Shown piece by piece: positions 34,992 to 44,686 of a DNA stretch of 64,000 bases. This DNA comes from KK5 sp034043675 (GTDB lineage: Bacteria; Pseudomonadota; Gammaproteobacteria; Burkholderiales; Burkholderiaceae_C): the NCBI RefSeq assembly GCF_034043675.1, contig NZ_JAXCLA010000011.1:199775-263774 (forward strand). Direction: 5' to 3'. The position numbers were made by a program, and so were the translations under genes. How positions within the stretch are numbered: position 1 is the stretch's first letter; each line of letters begins with the position of its first letter. The notes below the pieces were generated by a model that saw only the letters and a program-made list of their open reading frames with translations, made no database searches and was not told the DNA's origin.

Positions 34992-35690
34992 CTGTCCGCA
35001 ATAGATCTAGCGTCGTCCTCAAACTCGCAGCTAACTCGTCGATGCATGCTTTCAGAACCTAGCCATCGGGCCAACCATAACGTCCCCCGTGGCAGGTGCC
35101 TGCGCGCGACGACATGCGCTCAAGCAGTGTCATGAAGAAGGCTATCCGATGAGGTCGAGTCCAAAGTGGGCAACGGGGCAATAGTTGGCAACTACGTGAG
35201 AAATGTCCAGATCTTTCGACGACGCCAGTTGTTGACGACGGCGATAGACGATGACAGTGTCACGTACTGACAAGCACTGCCTCCAGAAGACTAGCGGTCC
35301 GGAGGCCACACCGCCACGACGTTGCGTCCGAGCTCGCCTCCGGTACCCTCGTGATGGCCTGCTGCACAAAGCAGTCCGACGATCTTCTTATCGACGTATC
35401 CAGTTCCCTGCAGGTCGAGCCGGGCGTCCCCCACCAGTACAGCTACGGGGACAATGGCCTGTCTCGTATGCCCGCGACGCTCGACCCTGAGGACATGGAA
35501 CATCGTCGTAGTCCGCACCGAAGAATGCCGGTGTGGACAATTCATCGCTTCGACTCCGTAACCTGCTGTGGATAGTCAGGGAATCCGCCGCTCAGGCCGA
35601 TCTCAGGCCGATGAGCGGCCTACTGAACCTTGAGGGCACAGGTTCGACGGTCACCATGATGCCAATGCAATTCGCGGCATCGTCCTGGAT
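34992..35690. other. Gene-poor stretch
   Basis: Nearly 700 bases without a gene I can support. A minus-strand open stretch ending at 35142 reads VFWRQCLSVRDTVIVYRRRQ and looks protein-like, but it has no plausible start and may be a relic. A short tandem duplication, CAGGCCGATCT/CAGGCCGATG, lies near 35595-35615. Confidence 0.4.
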
Positions 35691-36557
35691 TCACTGTGCG
35701 AAAGAGACCGCCGTCAGCGCCACTGCTTGGTTGTTGATCAAAAAGGAATGATTCGCGTGCGGATAGTCCACATAGCCATTCTGATGCGTGCAGTTCGGTG
35801 CGCTCGTGGCGAACACCGGGCGAGACAGGTCACTGCTAGTCTCGCTAACGAGTCCGTCATTGGGTGTACCGAGTCGACGCTGCAGGTAGTTGTTGATCAA
35901 CAAATTCTTCCAATAGCTCTGACCAAAATCGAGCTTCCCATAGCCACCGGAGATGCTGTAGAAATCAATGCCGGCAGGCGCGCTCGTCGTGTGCAAACGG
36001 TCAAGGAGGGTCGGAGCTGGGTCCGCTTTGACGAGTTGCCGAGCCGAGTCACCCTGTGGCGAAAACCCTCGTGGATCCGCACCGCCAATGGCCTCGCCCC
36101 AATAAGCCATTGCACGGGGCAGAAAACTACCCTGCAAGGTCCCATCGTTCGGTGTGCCTATGGTAATGACCTTTCGAACAAGCGAGCCGCCGTTCGCAAG
36201 CGCTACCGCCGCCCGAGCCACTAGTCCACCCATGCTGTGACCGACTAGCACAATTCGATCCTTGGAGATGTCGCCGTTACCATCCAGCAAGCGCAACAGA
36301 CTGACAAGGCTGTCAGCCGCATGATCAATGCCTCGATAGCATGCGTACTCAAACGCGAACGCAGAGAATCCCGCGCCATCGAACTGATGCATCAGGTCCG
36401 TCATGTAGCTGGCATCCGCAGTGAAGCCGTGAATAAAGACAACGGTTCTCCTTGCACCAAAATCTGCCTGAGTCGCTTTGGCTCCATCAGGGAAACGCAG
36501 TAGCGCATCGCCGATCCGAGCGGCTCGTTGCTGTTTTGAGGACATCATTCCGCTCAT
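35691..36557 (-). CDS. Alpha/beta-hydrolase (lipase/esterase type) coupled to a TPR protein
   Basis: A 288-residue hydrolase. The oxyanion loop is VVFIHGFTADAS, the nucleophile elbow GHSMGG, and plausible acid and base are in GLVSETSSD and YPHANHSF near the C-terminus. The lid region (VITIGTPNDGTLQGSFLPRA) is like that of lipases and PGAP1-like esterases. There is no signal peptide, so it acts in the cytoplasm. Its ATG overlaps the stop of the TPR gene (36554-36557). A cytoplasmic lipase behind a TPR protein suggests a conflict system in which the TPR part senses and the hydrolase attacks membrane lipids, but this is inference. Confidence 0.7.
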   Translation of the reverse strand: MSGMMSSKQQRAARIGDALLRFPDGAKATQADFGARRTVVFIHGFTADASYMTDLMHQFDGAGFSAFAFEYACYRGIDHAADSLVSLLRLLDGNGDISKDRIVLVGHSMGGLVARAAVALANGGSLVRKVITIGTPNDGTLQGSFLPRAMAYWGEAIGGADPRGFSPQGDSARQLVKADPAPTLLDRLHTTSAPAGIDFYSISGGYGKLDFGQSYWKNLLINNYLQRRLGTPNDGLVSETSSDLSRPVFATSAPNCTHQNGYVDYPHANHSFLINNQAVALTAVSFAQ

Positions 36558-38347
36558 TCCTCGACTCCCACGCCGACTATCACAGCCTCCATTTGGATGA
36601 AACGATCCGAACTGTCGCCTGCTTGATCAGGGTCAAGCAAACTCCAGTAGTCGAATAGCTCAATCTCCGCTCTAAGTCCTCCGTCAATAAGGTGCACGAC
36701 GCCAACCGTCCGAACCTGGTTGCTACGGAATAGCGCCACTGCCCTCAGAGACGGAAGCGCACCACTTATGTCTGCAGCTTCGCTCAACCCAACTTCGATC
36801 CGATCGGGACGGGCCTCAAAGATGAAGTCCGATAGAGCATCTAAATCTTCGCCGCATCGAACCCGCACGCGGATCTGAACCATCTCAGTTGCCTGCTGCT
36901 CGGAAACCCAGTTCGGAAATCGCTTCAGCAACTCGGTTTGATCGCGCTCGCCTATCTGTTCGACTGTCTGCCTTACCGGGGCTTCTTGATTCGACAGGGT
37001 GTGTGAAGCACCCGCATCCGCCCTAAGTGACTTGAGTTCTTGTAGAACAAGGTCCGCGCCAACACGATCGCCAGCGCGGACGAACTGCAGCAGTGATTCC
37101 TCGTAGGTCGCTTCAGCCTCGAGAGAGTCACCGTGCTGTCGAAAACTTAGGGCCAGGCCCGAGCTAGCTCGGGCAATTCCAAGCGGCGCGTCTAACTGGA
37201 CAAATGCATCCCGCGCCTGTCGATAGAAGTAGAGCGCGGCATTCCACTCCAGTCGCTCCCGTTCAATTTCACCAAGTTCTAGAAAAGCTTCAGCAGTCGA
37301 CATCAAATCATTCGCTTGCTGGGACTTCGACAAGATTTGTTCGTATAAGGCGCGCGCGGCGTCCGGCTCCTGCAGGCGCCGCAGCAATTTCGCGGATTCA
37401 AGGCGCGCGTGATTTGACAGACGATCACTTTCTACGCTGTCTCTCACTTGTGCAAGCCAGTTGAGCGCTCCGAGGTGCTCGCCGACCAAGCTGACGGTCT
37501 CTGCAAGGCCAATCCTTGCGTAGTTCGCGCCTTCCTCATGGTTGATCCGCTCAAACACGGCAAGCGCGTTCTCCAGGTGCACTCGCGATCGCAGAAAATC
37601 ACCCCGACCGCGCTCGATGCCGCCAAGACGATACAACGCCATGGCAAAGGACTCGTCGGTTCGATGCGTTCCATCCCTCGCGACTTCCTCGTACAGCGTC
37701 ACCGCAAGTTCGATTCTGTCTTGGCGCTCCGCCATCGCAGCAAAGGCCAACATAGATGGACGGCGATCTCCCATTTCATCTGGATGATCCCAAAGGATTC
37801 CCTCGGAACTTAGCTTAAATCTCTGGAAATTTTCGTAGAGAGCCATGGCAATCTCATCGGCCTTTTCGACGCTCGAGATCGCCTGTCTCATTAGCTGCTG
37901 ATGGCGATCACTCAGATGCTCGGCGAGCATTGAATAGTGGTCTGCATATCGATCAAGCTTCCCGATCAAATCTTCAAAGGATTCATCAGCCCCCCCACGA
38001 CGCTGAGACGCCTCTGCTTCTAGTAGGCAATCTACCAAGAGCCAGTCGCGAAGCCGTCCTAGTCTCACGGCTTCATTAAGGTCGATCGGATCAAGTAAGC
38101 GTCTCGCGACTCTGGATAAGTCGTCGTCCGACTTAAGGGCTGACCAGATGCCCAACGTCCATGGATTCCGCGTTAGGTGATCGAGCACGTCTTTTGGCAT
38201 TGATCCTTCTTGATTCCCGCGCAGCGCAGCAAGCAAAAGAAGAATATTCAAAACGTTTCGCTCGGCTCTCTGCAATTCAAGAACTGCACGTCCATGCGAA
38301 ATGATCAACTCGAAAGGGAGCCCCTTGTTCTGTGCATCGCTATACAT
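36554..38347 (-). CDS. Tetratricopeptide-repeat protein
   Basis: A 597-residue protein. From about 190 to 430 it has consecutive TPR units, for example MALYRLGGIERGRGDFLRSR, NALAVFERINHEEGANYARI and AEAFLELGEIERERLEWNAA. The first 180 residues are helical without clear repeats. The last 120 residues form a beta-rich domain (EMVQIRVRVRCGEDLDALSD, ADISGALPSLRAVALF). TPR superhelices bind peptides or proteins, so it is probably the sensor or scaffold for the coupled hydrolase. Transcription is leftward, TPR first. Confidence 0.7.
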   Translation of the reverse strand: MYSDAQNKGLPFELIISHGRAVLELQRAERNVLNILLLLAALRGNQEGSMPKDVLDHLTRNPWTLGIWSALKSDDDLSRVARRLLDPIDLNEAVRLGRLRDWLLVDCLLEAEASQRRGGADESFEDLIGKLDRYADHYSMLAEHLSDRHQQLMRQAISSVEKADEIAMALYENFQRFKLSSEGILWDHPDEMGDRRPSMLAFAAMAERQDRIELAVTLYEEVARDGTHRTDESFAMALYRLGGIERGRGDFLRSRVHLENALAVFERINHEEGANYARIGLAETVSLVGEHLGALNWLAQVRDSVESDRLSNHARLESAKLLRRLQEPDAARALYEQILSKSQQANDLMSTAEAFLELGEIERERLEWNAALYFYRQARDAFVQLDAPLGIARASSGLALSFRQHGDSLEAEATYEESLLQFVRAGDRVGADLVLQELKSLRADAGASHTLSNQEAPVRQTVEQIGERDQTELLKRFPNWVSEQQATEMVQIRVRVRCGEDLDALSDFIFEARPDRIEVGLSEAADISGALPSLRAVALFRSNQVRTVGVVHLIDGGLRAEIELFDYWSLLDPDQAGDSSDRFIQMEAVIVGVGVEE

Positions 38348-39016
38348 TGCCCCCCCTATGCGTCACGCCTGAATTGAGGTATTACTTCAAGAGGTTACCA
38401 AATGATCTAGGTGTTGTCGTCGCTACTCGTTGTCTTGCGTACCCGGAAGGCGTCCACGTGGAGCACGGTCCTCCCCTTCTTGAATGATTCCACCTGCCTT
38501 TCCGGGCCGACACGCTCAACAAATGAGCGAGTGAGGAATCTCTAACTGCCCGTTGTCTCTCCTGGAGCAACTGTATGAGGACTGTCAGGGTGTTTCTCCG
38601 CTCGGCCCAAATAACCAGGATCGGGACGCTTTGAAGCGGTCCGATCCAAGCTTTTAGTCTTCGATCTGTTCTCGCACGACGCGTTGTCAGCTGTCAGTAC
38701 ACGCTGCAAATTCCGGCGAGTTCATCCTGGTGGCGCTTGCCGGGGTGCCTAGAGGCATTCTCGAACGCGCGACAGCCAGCAAGCCGCTGAGCTTGTGGCT
38801 CGCGGCGTCCGCAAACGCGGACCTCTCGAGATTCGACATCGGCGGTATCGCCGGCCAGCGCCCCAATCAAGGATGCGCGCGTGACTGTTCAGAACACCGC
38901 AGGGAAGACATGGGAAGGCAGCACCGACGCTAGCCGTTCAAGCCAGACATTGGATTCCACGTTTTGCGTCTCGCGAGAATAGGTTGAACGGCGCCCGAAA
39001 ACGCCGCCGGCGTGAC
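38348..39016. other. Gene-poor stretch upstream of the TPR operon
   Basis: About 670 bases without a recognisable gene. The part nearest the TPR start should contain its promoter. I see no repeats or stable hairpin worth listing. Confidence 0.4.
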
Positions 39017-40617
39017 TCATTTCGCCGCGTCCGCGACGTCAATGTCGAGGAACAAGACCTGCTCAACCCTCAAGGTCGAGGTGTTGTTAATGTCGCGCTC
39101 AGCGACGCCCGGGGGCAGAAAGGCATTCACCGTGGTGAACACGCCTGCATATACAACCAAGCCAAGCTTCTGCAGCTGATTCAATGCTTCTCGGCCGCTG
39201 TTCGCGTAGACGAGGTAAGGCGGCGTCCGCGGAAACGCGTTGTGGACTTTACCGTTGGCCAAGACGACATCGCCCTTGAGGCCAAGGAGCATAGAGTCGA
39301 CGATCTCGTTGACCTGGGCGGCAAGGTCGTCGCTCAGGCGGCGCGGTATTTCGCAGACCACATCGTGAACACGAGAGATGAACGTACGCATCAGCTCGTC
39401 ATCGCGCAGAAGCGTCAGTTCCGATCGCTTTGGCTTGCGGACCAGTACTGAAGGGTCCTGAAGCTTCAACACTTGGGAGAGCTTCACCAGCACATCCACC
39501 GTGACCCGCTCGTGCCGTACAAGGGCACCTGCACGTTCCATAGACGTATACCTCCGGAACTGGTCGAGGTCGAGGACAACTATCTGGGTTGCCGCCGCCA
39601 CCGACGGAAGCGGCTTGACCCGGTCCTCAGTGCCGAAGTAGCGACGGCTATTCACCGCGTTGCGATGCCGCCGGAAGAGTTTTGCGCATTCGGTTGCCGT
39701 GAGCGGCCTGGTCACAATCGACGGCGTCAAGCCTTCCATGCGAACCGTGGAGAGTCTCCATTCGAATCGGCTTCCGTTGACCACCCACGCCGCATCGTCC
39801 ACCGTGATGGTGGGAGCCTGCGCAGCCGGGTAAAGGAACTCCAGTTCGGCCCAGCACTTCACCTCGTCGCCACGTGCAACCTCTTCGCCGAAGTTTGGCC
39901 CCGGCGTAGTCTCGACAATGACCAACTCTGAGTTGGCCGGGTCATGCGGGTGCGCATCCGAATGTGGATTGTTCAGGCAGAACTGCGCAGCGGCCAGACC
40001 GTCGATGAGTGCGCGCCCTGTCTCTTCGTACCGCCTCCGCATCATCTCTACACCAGCAATGGCCTGCGCCAGTTGCGGTTTGTCTTCGGGCCACTGCAAC
40101 TGAAGTTCAGGCACAGGGCGGCCGGCCTCATCCACTGCGGTCATCTGCGGCGTGCCCATCGTCAAAGAAGTAGGCGTGAAGCCCATTTGGTAGATGCTGT
40201 GCAAGCTTCGAGCTTCTTGGTCGCCTTCCGCGAAGTAGCAGAACTGCTCGATACCTTCCTTCCAGTCGCGAATCGGCCGGTTTAGATACTTGCTGCGGAA
40301 ACGAGTTGCAGCAGCGCCGGCTCCGCCGCGGCCACTGAAGGCGAGTGATAACTCTCGTGGCCCCGCATCTGCGCAGCCACCTTGAGGGCGTTGGTGTACT
40401 TCAGCTTCACCCGATGCCCAACTAGGGCTGCTTGTAGCCGCCTGGCCAGGTCTTTGAGTTCAAGCTGAGTGATGTCGCCAAGGCCGATGACGACTTCAAG
40501 TGCGTCGGCAGAAGTGAACCTGCGCGTGTTGGCCTGGATGAAGGTCCAGAGGGTGCCGGCTTGGGCTTCGGGGGACAATATTGCGGGCCCGGCCGCATCT
40601 CGGAAAGTGGCTGTCAT
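39017..40617 (-). pseudogene. Frameshifted paralogue of the 41986-43716 protein
   Basis: Two minus-strand frames together resemble the 576-residue protein encoded at 41986-43716. The first (40617 to 40282) carries TLWTFIQANTRRFTSADALE and LARRLQAALVGHRVKLKYTN, matching the N-terminal domain of the other copy. The second (from about 40295 to 39017) continues NRPIRDWKEGIEQFCYFAEG and later SELVIVETTPGPNFGEEVAR. The frames abut near 40290 and differ by one base, so a single-base shift splits the gene. The start at ATG 40615-40617 has a GGGAG site. The N-terminal domain looks like the small helical Glyoxalase_8-type domain seen in plasmid and phage proteins. It is probably inactive unless the shift is programmed. 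Confidence 0.65.
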
Positions 40618-40864
40618 GACGAACTCCCGGAGAGCGTCGAGGGACGGCACGCGTTGCCCGGCTCTCCAATAGGAGGTCATGTAGCCGGAAGATGGTCAAG
40701 AAATTGCTCTGGCTTCACCGTGCCGGAGAGGTTCCGGTGCGTGCACTGATGGGCGCCAACTGGCCCGCGGTTCGGCTTGAACCGCAGCACAATCGTAACA
40801 AAGGCGCCGTGGCAGTCAATCGAGCCATGAGCAGGTCACCGCAACCAAGCCGGGGGAGAAAGCC

Positions 40865-41752
40865 GTGTCCAAGGAGATTGCTCGGAGCGCGCGGTCGTAC
40901 GAAAACGAGCAGCTTGCTATGGCTCACATGCCAGCCTTACTTGAGCCCCATGGCTTTTCGTCCGTCCTCGCCAAGCGAGCGCACGGCATGAAGTTCGTGG
41001 AGGCCAAGGCCGCGGACGGTAAGGACGTTCGCTTCTGGCTCAAACAAGGTTGGACCGGCCCGCAGAAGTTCAGCGCCATCCAATTTGGGCTTTTCAGTGA
41101 ACCGGGTGCGGCAGCTTTTCCGAACAGGCACTTCATCAAGTTCGTCGAGGCCCGGGTGGCAAGCGCGAAGTCCAAGGGTGCATCACACGCGCTCCTCATT
41201 CACATGAGCGAGGGCGAAATCGTCAACTACGTGGCGCTGGAGGTGGACGACGTTGCGGAGGCCTATCGGCGTCAGATGGCCCTCTGGCCGAAGCGCGCTC
41301 GGAACACGAAGACGCCAACCCTCTGGTTCGAGGACGCGCGGAACGTCGCCGATACCGATGCTGTGACGGCCGTCACCGACCTTGAGCTTCCCCTATCGTC
41401 GATTGGCGGCGTCACGCAGGAGCCGAAGGGCACCGTGGACGTCAAGAAGTTGACGGCTGAGCAAGAGGTGCGAATGCGGCAGCAAGCGTTTCGGCTGCGC
41501 GTAGGCACTCGTTGCGGCTGGCGCTGTGTGGTGACGGGGACCTCCGTGAAGGAAGTGCTCGACGCGGCGCACTTGCCGGGCAAGGACTGGCGCACAGACA
41601 ACCAAGCCGAAGACGGGGTTCTCCTGCGGACAGACATCCATCGCCTTCTTGACAGGCGGCTGGCGGAGCTACGGGATGGAAAATTCTGGTTGGACAAAGC
41701 ACTACGCCAGGGCGAATACGGCGAATTGCACCAGCGCGAACTAACGGGCTGA
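40865..41752 (+). CDS. HNH endonuclease-like protein
   Basis: A 295-residue protein, GTG start at 40865 with a GGGGGAG site. The C-terminal 100 residues hold an HNH-type core: RCGWRCVVTGTSVKEVLDAA then HLPGKDWRTDNQAEDGVLLR and TDIHRLLDRRL, with the His, Asn and His in order. The N-terminal 190 residues are a mixed alpha/beta domain with a FVEAKAADGKDVRFWLKQGW stretch. It is divergent from the frameshifted paralogue and lies just before the intact copy. Modification-dependent nucleases of this layout exist, but the N-terminal specificity is unknown. Confidence 0.65.
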   Translation: MSKEIARSARSYENEQLAMAHMPALLEPHGFSSVLAKRAHGMKFVEAKAADGKDVRFWLKQGWTGPQKFSAIQFGLFSEPGAAAFPNRHFIKFVEARVASAKSKGASHALLIHMSEGEIVNYVALEVDDVAEAYRRQMALWPKRARNTKTPTLWFEDARNVADTDAVTAVTDLELPLSSIGGVTQEPKGTVDVKKLTAEQEVRMRQQAFRLRVGTRCGWRCVVTGTSVKEVLDAAHLPGKDWRTDNQAEDGVLLRTDIHRLLDRRLAELRDGKFWLDKALRQGEYGELHQRELTG

Positions 41753-41985
41753 GGTCCCGTGTCCGCCCGAGGACTTGACGACGTCGGTCGGTTCTACTTA
41801 CGATTCCATCGCGGCTCAACGGGCCGTGGGTGAGTTGCTCCCGTCAGTGCACACACCGGACAGGCACGTCCGGCACGGCAAAACCAGCAGCAGTACTCCG
41901 TCCTTCCTCGACTTGGTATTGAGTCCCGGAAAGCCGAACAACGTGTGCCGTTCTTCGATGTGCTTTCCATGACGGAGCTCAATCC

Positions 41986-43716
41986 ATGTCTACTCCCTTT
42001 TCGGGTACGTCGGCCAGTTCGGCCACGTCTTCCTTCTCCACCGCTGGCTCGGCATCGCCTTTGAGCGATGACGCACGCGCCGGCGCGCTCTGGGAATTTC
42101 TCCAGTCGCAGGCTCCCCGCTTCGCGTCCGGCGAAGCGCTAGACGTTGTGCGTTCTCTGGGCATCAGTCCACACGAGGATCACAAGACGCTGGCCAAGCG
42201 TCTGCGCAAGGCGCTGCAGATGCGCGGCATCGCGCTCGGGTACGTCAACTCGCTCCATGCCGCCGCGCGACTGACCGGCAACACCAGCTGGCACACAGAT
42301 GGCGAAGCGCCCCCTTCGCGCCTGCAGTTCTACGTCTTCGACGGCGGCTATCAGCTGCGCCACTCGGAGTTCGCCAACTGGCGCGACCTGGCAGACGCTC
42401 TGCGTTTGTGGACTGACAACCTACGCGTGCGCGGCCAGCTGCCCCTCGGCGTTCTGACCATGAGTTTCACAGGCCGCTGTCTGAGCTTCTCGGTCCCGGT
42501 GCCCAAGCAGGGCGATGCCGCCGGCCGCAACGAGATGTGGTCCCTGGGCGGCGTGACGCCGATGCTGGAGGACGACCACGACTGGCTGGCCGATGCACCG
42601 GCCGCCCTGGAGAAATTGCGCCGTCATCTCGAAGAAACCGGCAAGGCTGTGCTCGATGGCTACGCAGCCCTCAAGCTCTGCGCCAACGGTTACGCCATTC
42701 CTGGTGACATCGACGCGGTGACCGCATCAGACGTCGTGAATTCCGAACTGGTGCTGGTATTCGAACCCGATGAGGATGACCCGCACGGTGGCTACGAAAT
42801 CGCGCGCGGCGATGAGCTCACCTGCTGGCATCAACTAGAACTGTCCCTGCGCGAGGACGGCACGAACCGCAAGCCCGACCAGGTCGACATCTTCGTTCCC
42901 CGTGACGGCGTGGGCGCCTGGCTGGTCAACGGCAAGCGCTACGTCTGGGCGGTCGAAACCCTCAAGCCGAACGGCTTCGTGCCTGGCCGCGTCCACCGCC
43001 AAATCGGCCCCCATGCCTGCGAACGTCTGCTGCGCCGCTACAAGTTGGCCAAGCGCATCCACAGCGGCGGCTTCCGCCATCACGACTTCACCAAGCGCGT
43101 CGACTACCTGAGCGGCCCACCCGATACGTGGCGCGTCGACCTGCACCGCGTGCTGCACATGCTGGCAAAGGCTGACCTCACCTGGGACAGCTACATCGAG
43201 AAGTTCGGCGTCGAGCCGCGCGCCATGGAGAAGAACCTGCCGGTCGGCTTCGTGATGCAGATGCTGGAGAACCTGAAGGTCGACAACCCCAACGAAGCGT
43301 TCGCTTGGCCAACGCTGGCCGAGATGGCGCTGGTCACTGACGACAAGCTCCTGTACAGCCTGCTGCCGCGCGTGGACGCCGTCCGCTACGCCAAGCCGAA
43401 GGACCTCGACCCCGAAACGGCTACCGCCGTCGCCGAGGCCATCGACCAGTTCGCCAGCGGCCTGAACCTGCAGAAGATGATTTCTGCTGGCGCGATGTCG
43501 ATGGAGAACGAGCTGCCGTACCTCGTGTACGCCAGCGATGCGCAGGAACTCCGTGCGAGCGCAGACGCGCTCGGCCTGAAGATGTACGTGGCAGTGTCCC
43601 CGCACCTCATCCCGATGAACGGCCTGGTGCCGGAAGTCCCTGGCGTGAAGACCTGGCCGTGGGCGTTCGGCCACGCGCTCATCGTGCGCTTCGAGCGCCA
43701 AGGAGATGCGCAATGA
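41986..43716 (+). CDS. Uncharacterised protein with an N-terminal Glyoxalase_8-like domain
   Basis: A 576-residue protein, first gene of a coupled three-gene set. Residues about 30-95 (ALWEFLQSQAPRFASGEALD, then KTLAKRLRKALQMRGIALGY) resemble a short helical domain annotated as glyoxalase-related in replicon-associated proteins. The rest is long and mixed alpha/beta (NSELVLVFEPDEDDPHGGYE; LVYASDAQELRASADALGLK near the end). A second, frameshifted copy lies in inverted orientation 1.3 kb upstream, with an HNH gene between. The following two genes are nuclease-like, so it may be the sensor or targeting part of a system. No catalytic motif is seen. Confidence 0.6.
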   Translation: MSTPFSGTSASSATSSFSTAGSASPLSDDARAGALWEFLQSQAPRFASGEALDVVRSLGISPHEDHKTLAKRLRKALQMRGIALGYVNSLHAAARLTGNTSWHTDGEAPPSRLQFYVFDGGYQLRHSEFANWRDLADALRLWTDNLRVRGQLPLGVLTMSFTGRCLSFSVPVPKQGDAAGRNEMWSLGGVTPMLEDDHDWLADAPAALEKLRRHLEETGKAVLDGYAALKLCANGYAIPGDIDAVTASDVVNSELVLVFEPDEDDPHGGYEIARGDELTCWHQLELSLREDGTNRKPDQVDIFVPRDGVGAWLVNGKRYVWAVETLKPNGFVPGRVHRQIGPHACERLLRRYKLAKRIHSGGFRHHDFTKRVDYLSGPPDTWRVDLHRVLHMLAKADLTWDSYIEKFGVEPRAMEKNLPVGFVMQMLENLKVDNPNEAFAWPTLAEMALVTDDKLLYSLLPRVDAVRYAKPKDLDPETATAVAEAIDQFASGLNLQKMISAGAMSMENELPYLVYASDAQELRASADALGLKMYVAVSPHLIPMNGLVPEVPGVKTWPWAFGHALIVRFERQGDAQ

Positions 43717-44684
43717 CGCCCGCCGCCGAGAACCTGCGCATCCTGCTGGAACGCCGCAACATCGACGGCTTCCTGGAGGCCTTTGAGAGCTACCGCCAGC
43801 AGCACACGGTGGAGCCCGTCGTCACCGCGCTGACGCAGCGCGTCTTCCCGCCTCTGCTGCGCCAGGCGTTCCTTGAAGACCAGCTGCAGCCGGCCACGCT
43901 GGTGCGCCTCTACCGCATGGTCCGCTCCAGCCGCCTGGTGCTGGTCGAGGATGACTTGCTCGCAGGCATCAACCTGCGCATCAACGAGGCGATGCGCCAG
44001 GCTGAACCCGAGACGGCAACGCCTGTGCTGCCACTGGTGACGGGTGACGACATCAAGGCCAAGGAAGTGCGCTGGTCCCCGCCTGGCGCAACCGACGGTC
44101 GCCGCGTGCCCGCTACGGAGATGAAGCGCGTGGCCATCGTCAGCGCCTTCTCCTTCGGCACATGGTCAGCGGTGGACGCGTTCGACTTCCGCCGCAACGC
44201 CTGCGCCAGCCAGCAGGAGCGCGAGTTCCTGCGCGCTGTCCGTCAGTTCTTCCCTTCGCTTCAGGCCTACCCCAACATGCCGCTGAAGAACTTCATCGAC
44301 ATCGACAAGTTGGAGGCGACCGTCCCCGCGCGTGTTCGCAACTACGCCTGGGCCGCCCAGGTTGATGTCCTCCTGTGCACAGCCGATGAAGACCCTGTGG
44401 CCGGCATCGAGCTGGACTCGGTTGACCACGACACCGAAGAAGCGGCGGAGCGCGACGAACTGAAGAACCTGCTGTTCAAGCTCGCGGGTCTACCGCTGGT
44501 CCGCATCCGCGCCGACGACGAGAAGGCCGTGCGTGCCGAGGACTTCTACGACCTGCTGATGGCCGAGTCGAAGACGCTGGATGCCCTGCGTCCGCGCCGT
44601 ATGCGCCCACGCCGAACGCATGACTTCCTGGTGCCGGCGGAGTCGGCAACGCACACGGCGCCCGCGCGCGCAGCGCGGGGGTGA
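43713..44684 (+). CDS. DUF2726-like PD-(D/E)xK protein
   Basis: About 323 residues from ATG 43713, overlapping the previous stop, with an AAGGAG site. The second half has the pattern of DUF2726/VSR-type nucleases: SQQEREFLRAVRQFFPSLQA (opening helix with Glu), then AAQVDVLLCTADEDPVAGIE (strand with Asp and Glu), LDSVDHDTEEAAERDELKNL and KLAGLPLVRIRADDE. These domains act on DNA ends or nicks. The tail is Arg- and Ala-rich. It is coupled to the protein before it and followed three bases later by the CoiA-like gene. Confidence 0.6.
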   Translation: MTPAAENLRILLERRNIDGFLEAFESYRQQHTVEPVVTALTQRVFPPLLRQAFLEDQLQPATLVRLYRMVRSSRLVLVEDDLLAGINLRINEAMRQAEPETATPVLPLVTGDDIKAKEVRWSPPGATDGRRVPATEMKRVAIVSAFSFGTWSAVDAFDFRRNACASQQEREFLRAVRQFFPSLQAYPNMPLKNFIDIDKLEATVPARVRNYAWAAQVDVLLCTADEDPVAGIELDSVDHDTEEAAERDELKNLLFKLAGLPLVRIRADDEKAVRAEDFYDLLMAESKTLDALRPRRMRPRRTHDFLVPAESATHTAPARAARG

Positions 44685-44686
44685 GC

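Noticed and set aside
42835..43713. 292-residue minus ORF inside the 576-residue gene
   Set aside because: A shadow frame; the plus-strand gene is coupled to two further genes and has homology to the inverted copy.
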